In this document: positions 55,668-63,472 of the stretch, piece after piece
Numbering within the stretch: the first letter of the stretch is position 1
How the letters are laid out: each line of letters starts with the position of its first letter
Source: Intestinibacter bartlettii
GTDB taxonomy: Bacteria; Bacillota; Clostridia; Peptostreptococcales; Peptostreptococcaceae
Assembly (NCBI RefSeq): GCF_018917435.1
Contig: NZ_JAHLOQ010000001.1
Span: 159,322 to 223,321, forward strand
Length of the DNA: 64,000 nt
Reading direction: 5' to 3'
Notes under the pieces: generated by a model
Databases searched by the model: none
What the model was told of the DNA's origin: nothing
The model's input: the letters and a program-made list of their open reading frames with translations, nothing else
Translations under genes and position numbers: made by a program

Positions 55668-56186
55668 TTATTCTTTATCCTCATCTTCAACTCCGCAACC
55701 ACAACCGCATCCGCAGTCATCATCACAGTCACCACATTCATCGTCTTCAGAAGATAATATAACGGCATGACAACTTGGACAAACAACATCTACTGAATCA
55801 TCAAATAATAACTCTTCATCGATTTCTACAACTTCAGAACAATTTGGGCATTCCATTTCTATAAAACTTAACCCTTCTTCGTCTTCTTCTTCATCATATT
55901 CATCGTCATAATCGTCATCATCATCTTCTTCGTAGTCTTCTTCATCATATAGCCATTCTTCTAAATCTTCTACTTGTTGTTGTAGTTCTTCTACTTCGTA
56001 TTGTAATTCTTCTACTTGATCTTCTAAGTCTACTACAGAATATTCTAATTCTTCTACTGTATCGGCAAAACTTCCTAATATATCTACGATTTTACTAATC
56101 ATTTTGCCTTCTTTACTTTTATCATCGATATCTAATCCTTCAGCTAAACCTCTTAAATATGCAACTTCTTCACCTAGTTTTTTCAT
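55668..56186 (-). CDS. coiled-coil, acidic, zinc-ribbon-like protein with Cys-rich tail
   Basis: I do not recognise a characterised family, though similar proteins occur in related clostridia. The 172 residues show an N-terminal helical part (KLGEEVAYLRGLAEGLDI), a heptad-like coiled coil (about 45-85, ELEYSV/DLEDQVEELQYEVEEL), a block of some 30 Asp/Glu/Tyr, then a CPNC...CPSC zinc ribbon. A tail with alternating Cys and Gly (CGDCDDDCGCGCGCG) ends it. The start at 56186 follows AAAGGAGAGG; the ATG seven codons upstream lies before that site. It lies between efp and rnc in its own unit. Function unknown; metal binding is an inference. Confidence 0.8.
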   Translation of the reverse strand: MKKLGEEVAYLRGLAEGLDIDDKSKEGKMISKIVDILGSFADTVEELEYSVVDLEDQVEELQYEVEELQQQVEDLEEWLYDEEDYEEDDDDDYDDEYDEEEDEEGLSFIEMECPNCSEVVEIDEELLFDDSVDVVCPSCHAVILSSEDDECGDCDDDCGCGCGCGVEDEDKE

Positions 56187-56418
56187 GATAAACCTCTCCT
56201 TTTGCATTTTTTATATCTTATTTAAGAAAATCGTTATTTTGAAATTTTTCAAATTATATTTTCTTAAGATAGATTTGCTTAAAACACGTTACCAAAAATC
56301 TTATGTATTATAATTTCTAAAGAATATATTTAATTCCTTTAAAATATTTTATTTTTATGCTTGTTAATTAAGTCTTATATAAGACTTTAAGCATCATATA
56401 TTTTTAGTATGTGTTATA

Positions 56419-56464
56419 AAAAAGCTCATATACCATTAATATTGGATATATAAGCTTTTTTTAT
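56419..56464 (-). terminator. intrinsic terminator after efp
   Basis: AAAAAAGCTTATATA pairs with TATATGAGCTTTTTT (minor mismatch), immediately past the efp stop codon on the minus strand. Confidence 0.85.
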
Positions 56465-56473
56465 GCTAAAATA

Positions 56474-57031
56474 TTAAACTCTTGATAAATATTCTCCAGT
56501 TCTAGTATCTATTTTTATTTTATCTCCTTCATTTATGAATAAAGGTACTTGAACTACTGCTCCTGTTTCTACTGTAGCTGATTTAGTAACGTTACTTGCT
56601 GTATCACCTTTTATTCCTGGTTCAGTTTCAGTTACTTCTAATTCTGCAAAGTTTGGAGCTTCTACTTGGAATGGTTGTCCTTGGTAGAATCTTATTGTTG
56701 CTGCTTCATTTTCTTTTAAGAATTTTATAGCATCTTCTACTTGTTCATAGTTTAGTGGTATTTGGTCGAAAGTTTCTTCGTCCATGAAGTAGTATAATTC
56801 ACCATCATTGTATAAATATTGCATTTGTTTTGTTTCTATTATTGCTTTTGGGAATTTATCACTTGGGTTGAAAGCTTCTTCTCTTATAGCTCCTGTTTTT
56901 AAGTTTTTGTATTTTGTTCTTACGAAAGCTGCACCTTTACCTGGTTTAACGTGTTGGAAATCAACTACTAAACATGGTTGTCCATCCTTTTCAAAAGTTA
57001 CACCTTTTCTAAAATCTCCTGCTGTTACCAT
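56474..57031 (-). CDS. efp: translation elongation factor P
   Basis: EF-P relieves ribosome stalling at polyproline stretches. The 185 residues show three beta-barrel domains. The lysine that is modified in some species is in the loop [12 protein letters not shown] (near residue 32). GYxL-type motifs and the C-terminal [20 protein letters not shown] signature are present. It is a single gene with a strong promoter and terminator. Length is standard. Any modification pathway is not visible in this window. Confidence 0.97.
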   Translation of the reverse strand: MVTAGDFRKGVTFEKDGQPCLVVDFQHVKPGKGAAFVRTKYKNLKTGAIREEAFNPSDKFPKAIIETKQMQYLYNDGELYYFMDEETFDQIPLNYEQVEDAIKFLKENEAATIRFYQGQPFQVEAPNFAELEVTETEPGIKGDTASNVTKSATVETGAVVQVPLFINEGDKIKIDTRTGEYLSRV

Positions 57032-57076
57032 TGTTATTCCTCCATCTAAATAAATTTCTAATGTTTTATCAGTTTT

Positions 57077-57104
57077 ATTATATATATGTTACTCAGATTG
57101 TCAA
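57077..57104 (-). promoter_or_regulatory. sigma-A promoter of efp
   Basis: TTGACA, a 16-base spacer and TATAAT are read on the minus strand, about 45 bases before the efp start codon. Confidence 0.85.
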
Positions 57105-57293
57105 GTTTTTATATTAATTAACAATCCTATATACTATAATATCATAAATTATCTCGAGTAAACAAGGTTTTAACTGCGTTTAGTTTATTATATTTTATTT
57201 CTATATTATAATTTTGACTTTATATCTTATATTTATTCAAAATTTATATGAAAATCTTTAATCAAAATTACTATAATTTCCTAATTTAATCTA

Positions 57294-57333
57294 AAATAAA
57301 ATCCTCCCTAAATTTATAATAAAGGAAGGATTG
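57294..57333 (-). terminator. terminator after CM-SK gene
   Basis: AATCCTTCC pairs with GGGAGGATT (one G-U) and is followed on the minus strand by TTTATTTT. Confidence 0.75.
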
Positions 57334-57352
57334 TATATTAATTATTTATTAT

Positions 57353-58129
57353 TTATAAAGTTGCTAATTTACTTACTACTTCTTCTGCTATAACATGTAT
57401 AGGTTTATCATTTGTATCTACTACTATATCTGCTATAGATTCATATCTATCTTTACGTTTTTCCATTAAACTTTCTATATATTCAACATTCATATTTCCA
57501 TTTAATAATGGTCTTTGATTGCTGTATTTTACTCTGTCATATATAGTTTGTGGTGATGCTGTAAGCAATACTATTTTACCATTTCTCTTCATTAATTCTA
57601 CATTTTCATCTTTCATTGGCATTCCACCACCACAAGAAATTATTATTCCTTGTCTAGTTTCTAATTCTCTTAATGCATTATTTTCACATTGTCTAAAATA
57701 TTCTTCGCCTTTTCTTTGGAATATTTCATTTATTGTCATATCTTCTCTTTTTACTATAAATTCATCAGTTTCTAAATCTTCCATTTCAAGTATATGGCTT
57801 AAATATTTTGCTATAGTAGATTTACCAGATCCCATAAATCCTATTAACATTATATTATATGGGAATAAATTTTTAGCTTGATATTTTTTAGCATTTTTAA
57901 CAACATATCTAAATACGTTCATTATTTCATCTTCGTATTTATTATCTTTTAATTTTTTACATAGTGCTATTTCTTTTTTACCTTCATATTCTGGTTGTAG
58001 TATAGGCATACCATTTTCTTTTTTATATTCTATTATTTCGTCTATACAATCCATTCTTTTTGACAAAATTTTTATAATTTCATCATCATACATACTTATT
58101 TTTGCTCTTATTTTTTCTATATTATCCAT
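57353..58129 (-). CDS. aroK: chorismate mutase-shikimate kinase fusion
   Basis: This is a bifunctional 258-residue protein. Residues 1-85 are an AroQ-type chorismate mutase (IEKIRAKISMYDDEIIKILSKR and KKENGMPILQPEYE), which turns chorismate into prephenate. Residues 90-258 are shikimate kinase. That part has Walker A GFMGSGKST (97-105), the shikimate-binding DEF in LETDEFIV, SCGGGMP, and the lid QRPLL. All expected kinase residues are present. Such fusions couple an early and a late step of aromatic synthesis. It has its own promoter and terminator and lies next to aroD. Confidence 0.94.
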   Translation of the reverse strand: MDNIEKIRAKISMYDDEIIKILSKRMDCIDEIIEYKKENGMPILQPEYEGKKEIALCKKLKDNKYEDEIMNVFRYVVKNAKKYQAKNLFPYNIMLIGFMGSGKSTIAKYLSHILEMEDLETDEFIVKREDMTINEIFQRKGEEYFRQCENNALRELETRQGIIISCGGGMPMKDENVELMKRNGKIVLLTASPQTIYDRVKYSNQRPLLNGNMNVEYIESLMEKRKDRYESIADIVVDTNDKPIHVIAEEVVSKLATL

Positions 58130-58163
58130 ATGTACCCACCTTATCTAATTGTATTTTTACTAA

Positions 58164-58192
58164 ATTATAGCAATATATTAATGAATTTTCAA
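58164..58192 (-). promoter_or_regulatory. sigma-A promoter of CM-SK gene
   Basis: TTGAAA, a 17-base spacer and TATAAT are read on the minus strand, 34 bases before the start codon. Confidence 0.75.
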
Positions 58193-58344
58193 CAAAACAG
58201 ACCATTTAAAAAGTTATTTTTATAATTTTCTTTATTTTTTAATTTTTTGATTTTTATAGGTCGAATTTTGTTTGGTTTTTTAATAATTTTATATGTTTTA
58301 CTTTTATTTTTTAATTATTATATATTTAGTATATAAAGTTTCAC

Positions 58345-59133
58345 TTAGGCTTCTATATTTTTATGTATTAATTTCAATAAATTACTTAAATCTTCAATAT
58401 TAGGTTGTCCTGGAGCACTTTTTTTCACGTTTACTCCATAAGTTAAACATGAACCAAAAAATTCACCACAAATTCTACTTAATCCACCTTTTTCGCCAAT
58501 TGATATTGTACATATAGGAACATTTGAAATATGTTCAGATATTATAATTGTTGTTTCTAATAACTCAACTACATCTAATTTACTAGTAGGTTTTGTTATT
58601 ATTTTTATAATATCAGCCCCCATATCTTCTAATTCTTTTGCTGTAGCAATACACTCTGCTTTTGATGGTGTGTGATCTAGGTTGTGGTTAGTTGTTATTA
58701 CATATGTCCCCATATCTTTTGCAAATTCAACTATCTCTTTCATATTATCTTTACCAATACTATCTTCAATATCTATAATATCAACTAATTTAGTTGCACA
58801 AACTTCCTTATATATTTCTACATATTGTTGTGGAGTTATTTCAGCTTCCCCGTTACTTGTATTTCTTTTAATAGTAAATATAATTGGTATATTCTTTAAT
58901 ATTTTTCTAAGTTTTTCAAGAACTTCTTCTATTTTTGAATAGTCATTATAATATTCATACCAATCAACTCTCCATTCAACTATATCTATATCAAGTATAT
59001 CAAAATCTACTGGTATAATAGAAAACTTCTTTGCTGTATGTAAAATTTCTTCTTGCGTTTTATCACAAATTGGAGCTATTATTTTAGGCATACCTTTTCC
59101 AATCTCTACATTTCTAATTTTTAAAGTATTCAT
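58345..59133 (-). CDS. aroD: type I 3-dehydroquinate dehydratase
   Basis: AroD converts 3-dehydroquinate to 3-dehydroshikimate by a Schiff-base mechanism. The 262 residues start TLKIRNVEIGKGMPKIIAPI. Landmarks are DIDIVEWRVDWYE (near 48-60), the His region YVITTNHNLDHTPS, the Schiff-base Lys in ADIIKIITKPTS (near 171), and the C-terminal SAPGQPNIEDL. Type I enzymes work in biosynthesis or in quinate breakdown. It lies two genes from the CM-SK promoter region and beside the broken LysR gene and the oxidoreductase at 60055. Confidence 0.96.
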   Translation of the reverse strand: MNTLKIRNVEIGKGMPKIIAPICDKTQEEILHTAKKFSIIPVDFDILDIDIVEWRVDWYEYYNDYSKIEEVLEKLRKILKNIPIIFTIKRNTSNGEAEITPQQYVEIYKEVCATKLVDIIDIEDSIGKDNMKEIVEFAKDMGTYVITTNHNLDHTPSKAECIATAKELEDMGADIIKIITKPTSKLDVVELLETTIIISEHISNVPICTISIGEKGGLSRICGEFFGSCLTYGVNVKKSAPGQPNIEDLSNLLKLIHKNIEA

Positions 59134-59202
59134 ACTCCTCTAATCTCCTTCTAATATTTAAATAAATTCCTAAATATTATTATATCAAAAAAATTATATA
59201 TA

Positions 59203-59684
59203 TTATTTAATATTACAGCTTTTTATAATAAATTTGCTAAATTCATCTACTGCCGGAGATAAGTATCTATTTTTTAATTTTGCCATATATATATTTCTGG
59301 TATATACATGACTTTTTAACTTTATTACATCTACATCAAAATATTTTAAAAAAGGTATATTAGGCATAACTGCTATACCAAATCCTTTTTCCACCAATCC
59401 AGCCATAGAACTATCATTTTCATCATCTACTTTAGAACAAAATCCTATATCATATTTTTCATTTTTTAGCCCTTCTATGATAGATTTTGTATTATTTGAT
59501 AAAAAGGTAAAACCAAAATTTTTGTCTTCATGTTATTCTAAAAACATTCTGACCATCATAGGTACAAATTCTGCCCCTAATGTATATATATAACCTAAAT
59601 CTATAATCCCACTTGTTGAACAAGTTAAAGCTTTAGTCTTATCTACGCCTTCTTGTAAATATTCTAATGATTTAAATTAATAAT
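59203..59684 (-). pseudogene. LysR-family regulator, degraded
   Basis: The minus strand reads as fragments of one LysR protein. An NL-SLEY start-like segment (start codon ATT instead of ATG, one base missing) runs straight into EGVDKTKAL, so the helix-turn-helix is deleted. An effector-domain piece (SGIIDLGYIYTLGAEFVP) ends at an in-frame TAA (59535-59533). IIEGLKNEKYDIGFCS then joins directly to DDENDSSMAGLVEKGFGIAV, lacking about 65 residues. The end (SKFIIKSCNIK) is intact. The protein cannot bind DNA. It probably once controlled the divergent gene at 60055. Confidence 0.85.
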
Positions 59685-59690
59685 ATCCCC

Positions 59691-60054
59691 TTTCTATTAT
59701 TAATTTAATCTTGTTATTTATTAATATACAATATCTATTTATATTCTTTAAGATATTAATCTATTTTTTATACGAGTACTAATTATAAATAAAATCTATA
59801 TAAATCTAATTTTTTTTAAATTTTATTTATAGATTATAAAAATTTACATAAAAATCACAAAGACACTTAATTTAATATTATTTATAATAAATTTACATAA
59901 AAAACAATATTTCTATTAGTTTTATCTATAAATTTTCAAAAAAAGTCTATTAGTTATTTTAAATAATTACTGTTAGAATAACCTTAAATAAAAAAATAAC
60001 AAATAAATAAGAAAAATAATAATCTAAAAATAAAATTTTTATGGAGGTTTTAAA
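59691..60054. other. intergenic region upstream of the oxidoreductase
   Basis: This 364-base, very AT-rich stretch lies between the LysR pseudogene and the oxidoreductase gene. It has a perfect 12-bp inverted repeat, TATAAATAAAAT (59784-59795) with its complement at 59820-59831. A -10-like TTAGAAT lies near 59971, and the ribosome binding site GGAGG is at its end. I see no ORF. Confidence 0.6.
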
Positions 60055-62067
60055 ATGGCACACAAATATAAAAATATATTTTCACCTTTAACAGTAAAAA
60101 ATATGACTTTAAAAAATCGCATTGTGATGATGCCAATGGGTACAAACTATGGTGAACAAAACGGAGAAATGAGTTTCTTACATATCAATTATTATGAACA
60201 AAGAGCAAAAGGTGGAACTGGACTTATAATAGTAGAAAATGCTAGTGTATTTTCACCACAAGGTTCAAACGGTACTTCTCAACTTCGTATAGATCACGAC
60301 AGTTATTTACCAAGATTATATAAACTTTGCGAAAGAGTTCACAAATATGGAACAAAAATAGCTATACAAATAAATCATGCAGGTGCTTCTGCAATGTCTT
60401 CAAGAACAGGAATGCAACCAGTGTCTTCTTCAAATATACCATCAAAATCTGGCGGAGAAATTCCTAGACCACTTGAAAAAGAAGAAATATATGAAATAGC
60501 TAAAAAATACGGTGAAGCTGCTAAAAGAGCACAAACTGCTGGTTTCGATGCTGTAGAAATACATGCAGGACACTCTTACTTAATAAGTCAATTCTTATCA
60601 CCTTTATACAACAATAGAACTGATGAGTTTGGTGGTTCTGTAGAAAACAGAACTCGTTTTGCAAGACTTGTAATAGATGAAGTTAGAAAAAACGTTGGTC
60701 CTAACTTCCCAATATTATTACGTCTAAGTGCTGATGAATTTATGGAAGGTGGTAATACAATAGATGATTGCCTAGAATACTTAGAATACTTAAATGATGA
60801 AGTTGATATATACGATGTATCTGCAGCTCTTAACGGTTCAATTCAATACCAAATAGATGCTAACTACTTAAAAGACGGCTGGAGAGCTTATTTATCAAAA
60901 GCTGTAAAAGAAAAATTCAATAAACCATGTATAACAATGGGTAATATAAGAAATCCTCAAGTTGCTGAAGATATACTTGAAAGAGGAGATGCTGATTTAA
61001 TAGGTATGGGTCGTGGACTTATAGCTGATCCTGAATGGGTAAACAAAGTAGAATTAGGAAAAGAAGATGAACTTAGAAAATGTATATCTTGTAATATAGG
61101 TTGTGCTGGTAACAGAATCGGTATAAATAGACCTATAAGATGTACTGTGAATCCTTCTGTAAATGAAGATGAAAAATATAAAAAAGAAAAAGTAAAAAAA
61201 TACTGCTCTGTAGTAGTTATCGGCGCTGGCACTGCAGGACTTGAAGCTGCATGTACAGCTGCAGAAGTTGGATGTACTACATTCTTAATTGAGAAAAAAG
61301 ATGTTTTAGGCGGTCTTGCTACTGAAATTTCTAAAATACCAGATAAAAAGAGATTATATGACTTCCCTAAATACTTAATAAATAGAGCCGAAAAATTAGA
61401 AAATTTATATATATTCAAAAATACTGAGGCAACTGTAGATTTAGTAAAAAGCTTAAAACCAAGCTTAATTGTGAATGCTACTGGTTCTTCTCCATTACTT
61501 CCTCCAATAAAAGGTCTTCATGATGTAATGGCTAAAGAGAACTCAAAAGTATTCTCTATATTAGATATGATAAACAATGTAAATAATTATCCAGAAGATT
61601 TAAGCGGCAAAAAAGTTGTTATAATCGGTGGTGGTGCTGTTGGTCTTGATGTAGCAGAATTCTTTGCTCCAAGAAATGCTGAATGTTCTATAGTTGAAAT
61701 GGCTCCAGTTATAGGTAATGGAATAGATCCAGTATCAAAAGTTGGTACTTTCGATTTATTAAATAAACATGATGTAAAACAACTTACTAGCACTAAATTA
61801 TTAGAAGTAAAAGATAATTCATTTTTAGTTGAATATGCAGATGGTAAATTAGATGAATTAGAATTCGATTATGGATTTGTATGTTTAGGAATGAAATCTA
61901 ATAATCCAGTATTAGAAGCTCTTAAAGAAGAATATTCTGATACAAATGTAGAAATCATTTCTATTGGAGATAGTGTTAGAGCTAGACGTATAATCGAGGG
62001 TGTTGAAGAAGGAAGAAATATTATAAATACTCTTACTAAACACGATTTCCTTGATATTTATGTATAG
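60055..62067 (+). CDS. NADH:flavin oxidoreductase, old yellow enzyme type with Fe-S and FAD domains
   Basis: This 670-residue enzyme of the 2,4-dienoyl-CoA reductase/enoate reductase/BaiCD-BaiH group has three parts. An FMN TIM barrel (1-340) carries MMPMGTNYG and EIHAGHSYLISQFLSP with YNNRTDEFGGSVENR. A 4Fe-4S motif CISCNIGC with a later Cys lies near 345-365. Two Rossmann folds for FAD and NADH carry VIGAGTAGLEAA near 390 and VVIIGGGAVGLDVAEF near 525. It reduces an activated C=C bond; the substrate is not given by sequence. The position between aroD and aroE suggests an aromatic or shikimate/quinate-related compound. Ribosome binding site GGAGGTTTTAAA. The adjacent LysR gene is broken. Confidence 0.92.
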   Translation: MAHKYKNIFSPLTVKNMTLKNRIVMMPMGTNYGEQNGEMSFLHINYYEQRAKGGTGLIIVENASVFSPQGSNGTSQLRIDHDSYLPRLYKLCERVHKYGTKIAIQINHAGASAMSSRTGMQPVSSSNIPSKSGGEIPRPLEKEEIYEIAKKYGEAAKRAQTAGFDAVEIHAGHSYLISQFLSPLYNNRTDEFGGSVENRTRFARLVIDEVRKNVGPNFPILLRLSADEFMEGGNTIDDCLEYLEYLNDEVDIYDVSAALNGSIQYQIDANYLKDGWRAYLSKAVKEKFNKPCITMGNIRNPQVAEDILERGDADLIGMGRGLIADPEWVNKVELGKEDELRKCISCNIGCAGNRIGINRPIRCTVNPSVNEDEKYKKEKVKKYCSVVVIGAGTAGLEAACTAAEVGCTTFLIEKKDVLGGLATEISKIPDKKRLYDFPKYLINRAEKLENLYIFKNTEATVDLVKSLKPSLIVNATGSSPLLPPIKGLHDVMAKENSKVFSILDMINNVNNYPEDLSGKKVVIIGGGAVGLDVAEFFAPRNAECSIVEMAPVIGNGIDPVSKVGTFDLLNKHDVKQLTSTKLLEVKDNSFLVEYADGKLDELEFDYGFVCLGMKSNNPVLEALKEEYSDTNVEIISIGDSVRARRIIEGVEEGRNIINTLTKHDFLDIYV

Positions 62068-62127
62068 AATTTAATATCCTAAAAAGTTATTTTCCCCAAA
62101 TTTAATTTTAAAGTGGATATTAATTAT

Positions 62128-62180
62128 ATGTAGGCTGCTTAATACCTGCCTTAATATATGCAGCCTACGAAAAAACTTTT
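62128..62180 (+). terminator. terminator of oxidoreductase gene
   Basis: GTAGGCTGC pairs with GCAGCCTAC around a loop of about 20 bases, followed on the plus strand by GAAAAAACTTTTTT. Confidence 0.7.
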
Positions 62181-62208
62181 TTAATAACAATATTTTTATA
62201 AATTATTT

Positions 62209-62238
62209 TAAATGCCTCGTTTTAACGGGGTATTTTTT
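62209..62238. terminator. second terminator hairpin, likely bidirectional
   Basis: AAATGCCTCGTT pairs with AACGGGGTATTT (one mismatch), followed on the plus strand by TTTTT. It lies between the converging oxidoreductase and aroE genes and could serve both. Confidence 0.65.
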
Positions 62239-63103
62239 ATGCATTTTTTTGTTGTTCTAAAAATATTTTTAATATATTTTCTGTGTCTTCTAATGTAGGG
62301 TGAACACCTGTCCATATACTAAATGAGTGAATACCTTGATTTATAAGCATTTGTATTCCATATGCTATTTTTAAATTGTGTTTAAGTCCCCATTTGATAA
62401 AAGCTGTCTCATGTGGTTTATAAACAGCATCTGCTACTATCATATGTTTAGGTGGAACTAAAGATGTATTAATTGGTGATTCTTCTGTTCCCATTCCTAT
62501 TGGTGTTGTATTTATTAGTATATCAACATTATCTATATCTTCTTGTGTTATGATTTTAGATGCTGCAACTGCTTTTGTATCAAAGTGCTCATTTATTGTA
62601 TCTACTATTACTTGTGCCTTTTCAATACTTCTATTTACTATTTCTATTGAAGCAGCATTTTCTATAGCTAGTTGTATAGCAATACTTCTACAAGCACCAC
62701 CTGCACCTATTATAAGAACTTTTTTCCCTTCAATTGTTTCACCACTAGCATCTTTTATAGACTTAGTAAGACCTGTACCATCTGTATTATATCCATATAA
62801 TTTTCCATCTACATTCTTGATAGTATTTACTGCTCCAAATAGTTTAGCCTTTTCATCTATTTCATCTAGATATTTCATAACTTCTATTTTATGTGGTATT
62901 GTAACATTTGTACCCATTATACCTAAATGTCTTATTCCTTCAATACCTTCTTTAACGTGATCAGGATTTATATCATAACTTACATAAACTGCGTCTATAT
63001 CATATTTTTCAAATAAGTAATTATGTATCTTTGGTGAAAAACTTTGGCTAACTGGATGGCCTATAACACTATATACTTTTGTTTTTGAACTTATATTACT
63101 CAT
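62237..63103 (-). CDS. aroE: shikimate dehydrogenase
   Basis: AroE reduces 3-dehydroshikimate to shikimate with NADPH; some relatives act on quinate. The 288 residues show VIGHPVSQSFSPKIHN (about 13-28), TNVTIPHK with the catalytic Lys (near 66-73), YNTDGTGL (near 108), the NADP loop GAGGACRSIA (near 135), TTPIGMG, and a C-terminal LINQGIHSFSIWTG. Length is slightly long for AroE but complete. Ribosome binding site AGGAGGATAATTAAT. A terminator lies only 33 bases before its start codon, so its expression must depend on read-through, most likely via the aromatic-rich leader described at 63204. Confidence 0.96.
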   Translation of the reverse strand: MSNISSKTKVYSVIGHPVSQSFSPKIHNYLFEKYDIDAVYVSYDINPDHVKEGIEGIRHLGIMGTNVTIPHKIEVMKYLDEIDEKAKLFGAVNTIKNVDGKLYGYNTDGTGLTKSIKDASGETIEGKKVLIIGAGGACRSIAIQLAIENAASIEIVNRSIEKAQVIVDTINEHFDTKAVAASKIITQEDIDNVDILINTTPIGMGTEESPINTSLVPPKHMIVADAVYKPHETAFIKWGLKHNLKIAYGIQMLINQGIHSFSIWTGVHPTLEDTENILKIFLEQQKNA

Positions 63104-63136
63104 ATTAATTATCCTCCTGTAATTTTGTATATGATT

Positions 63137-63166
63137 AAAAAAGGAACCCTAATGAGTTCCCTTTTT
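63137..63166 (-). terminator. attenuator terminator upstream of aroE
   Basis: On the minus strand AAAAAGG-GAAC pairs with GGTTCCTTTTT (one bulged base) and ends in TTTTTT. It lies after the stop codon of the 48-codon leader ORF and 33 bases before the aroE ATG. Its 5' arm and loop (63159-63152) are perfectly complementary to a segment of the leader ORF (63230-63223). Confidence 0.8.
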
Positions 63167-63203
63167 ATCAAAAATATTATTTACCTATTTTAAGATGTTA
63201 ATA

Positions 63204-63350
63204 TTAAATGTAGGTCAATTTAGAACTCATAATAAAAAGTTTATTTTTTATAGTTTTGCAGTAAAAATAGCCAGCGCTAAAATAAAAGCCCCAGAATCTA
63301 AAGTAAAAGTAATTATTTAATTTGTCTAAACTTTTTATTAGATTTTTCAT
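63204..63350 (-). CDS. aromatic-rich leader peptide of aroE, 48 residues
   Basis: This small ORF has a very strong ribosome binding site (GGAGGAG, four bases before ATG). It reads MKNLIKSLDKLNN, then a run rich in aromatics, and ends KLTYI. Residues 14-30 contain Tyr, Phe or Trp at 12 of 17 positions (YFYFRFWGFYF, then YFY). It is followed by an intrinsic terminator and aroE. Early codons 4-8 (63340-63327) are perfectly complementary over 14 bases to 63243-63230. This is the layout of a leader peptide in transcription attenuation. A small membrane peptide is the alternative. Confidence 0.7.
   Translation of the reverse strand: MKNLIKSLDKLNNYFYFRFWGFYFSAGYFYCKTIKNKLFIMSSKLTYI
63223..63340 (-). 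promoter_or_regulatory. pairing segments of the proposed aroE attenuator
   Basis: Segment 1 (63340-63327) pairs with 63243-63230, 14 bp perfect. The adjoining 63230-63223 pairs with 63159-63152 in the terminator, 8 bp perfect plus one G-U. The second pairing would act as an antiterminator. The two helices share only one base, so they may stack rather than exclude each other; the switch then depends on the ribosome position. Confidence 0.6.
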
Positions 63351-63400
63351 TTTCTCCTCCATTTAATTTATTGCGTTTTGTTAACTTATTTATATTTGAA

Positions 63401-63469
63401 TCTCGGCCCCGTTAGGGTTTACAATAGTTTCACCACAAAACAAATTCCCCCTAAAGAAAGGAGCCGAGA
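63401..63469 (+). repeat. inverted repeat sequestering the transposase ribosome binding site
   Basis: TCTCGGCCCC (63401-63410) pairs with GGAGCCGAGA (63460-63469) with one mismatch. The 3' arm contains the GGAG ribosome binding site of the transposase ORF, so transcripts reading in from outside would fold and hide it. Confidence 0.6.
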
Positions 63470-63472
63470 AAG

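Larger units (their letters stand above)
57032..57352. other. intergenic region between efp and the CM-SK gene
   Basis: This 321-base stretch is AT-rich. It holds the efp promoter (57077-57104) and leader on one side and the terminator of the chorismate mutase-shikimate kinase gene (57294-57333) on the other. I see no ORF with a ribosome binding site between them. Confidence 0.6.

Noticed and set aside
63137..63166. Hairpin as an ordinary terminator of an upstream gene only
   Set aside because: The only ORF before it on that strand is the aromatic-rich leader, aroE starts 33 bases later with no visible promoter between, and the 5' arm pairs with the leader. Attenuation explains these facts better, though an ordinary terminator is not excluded.
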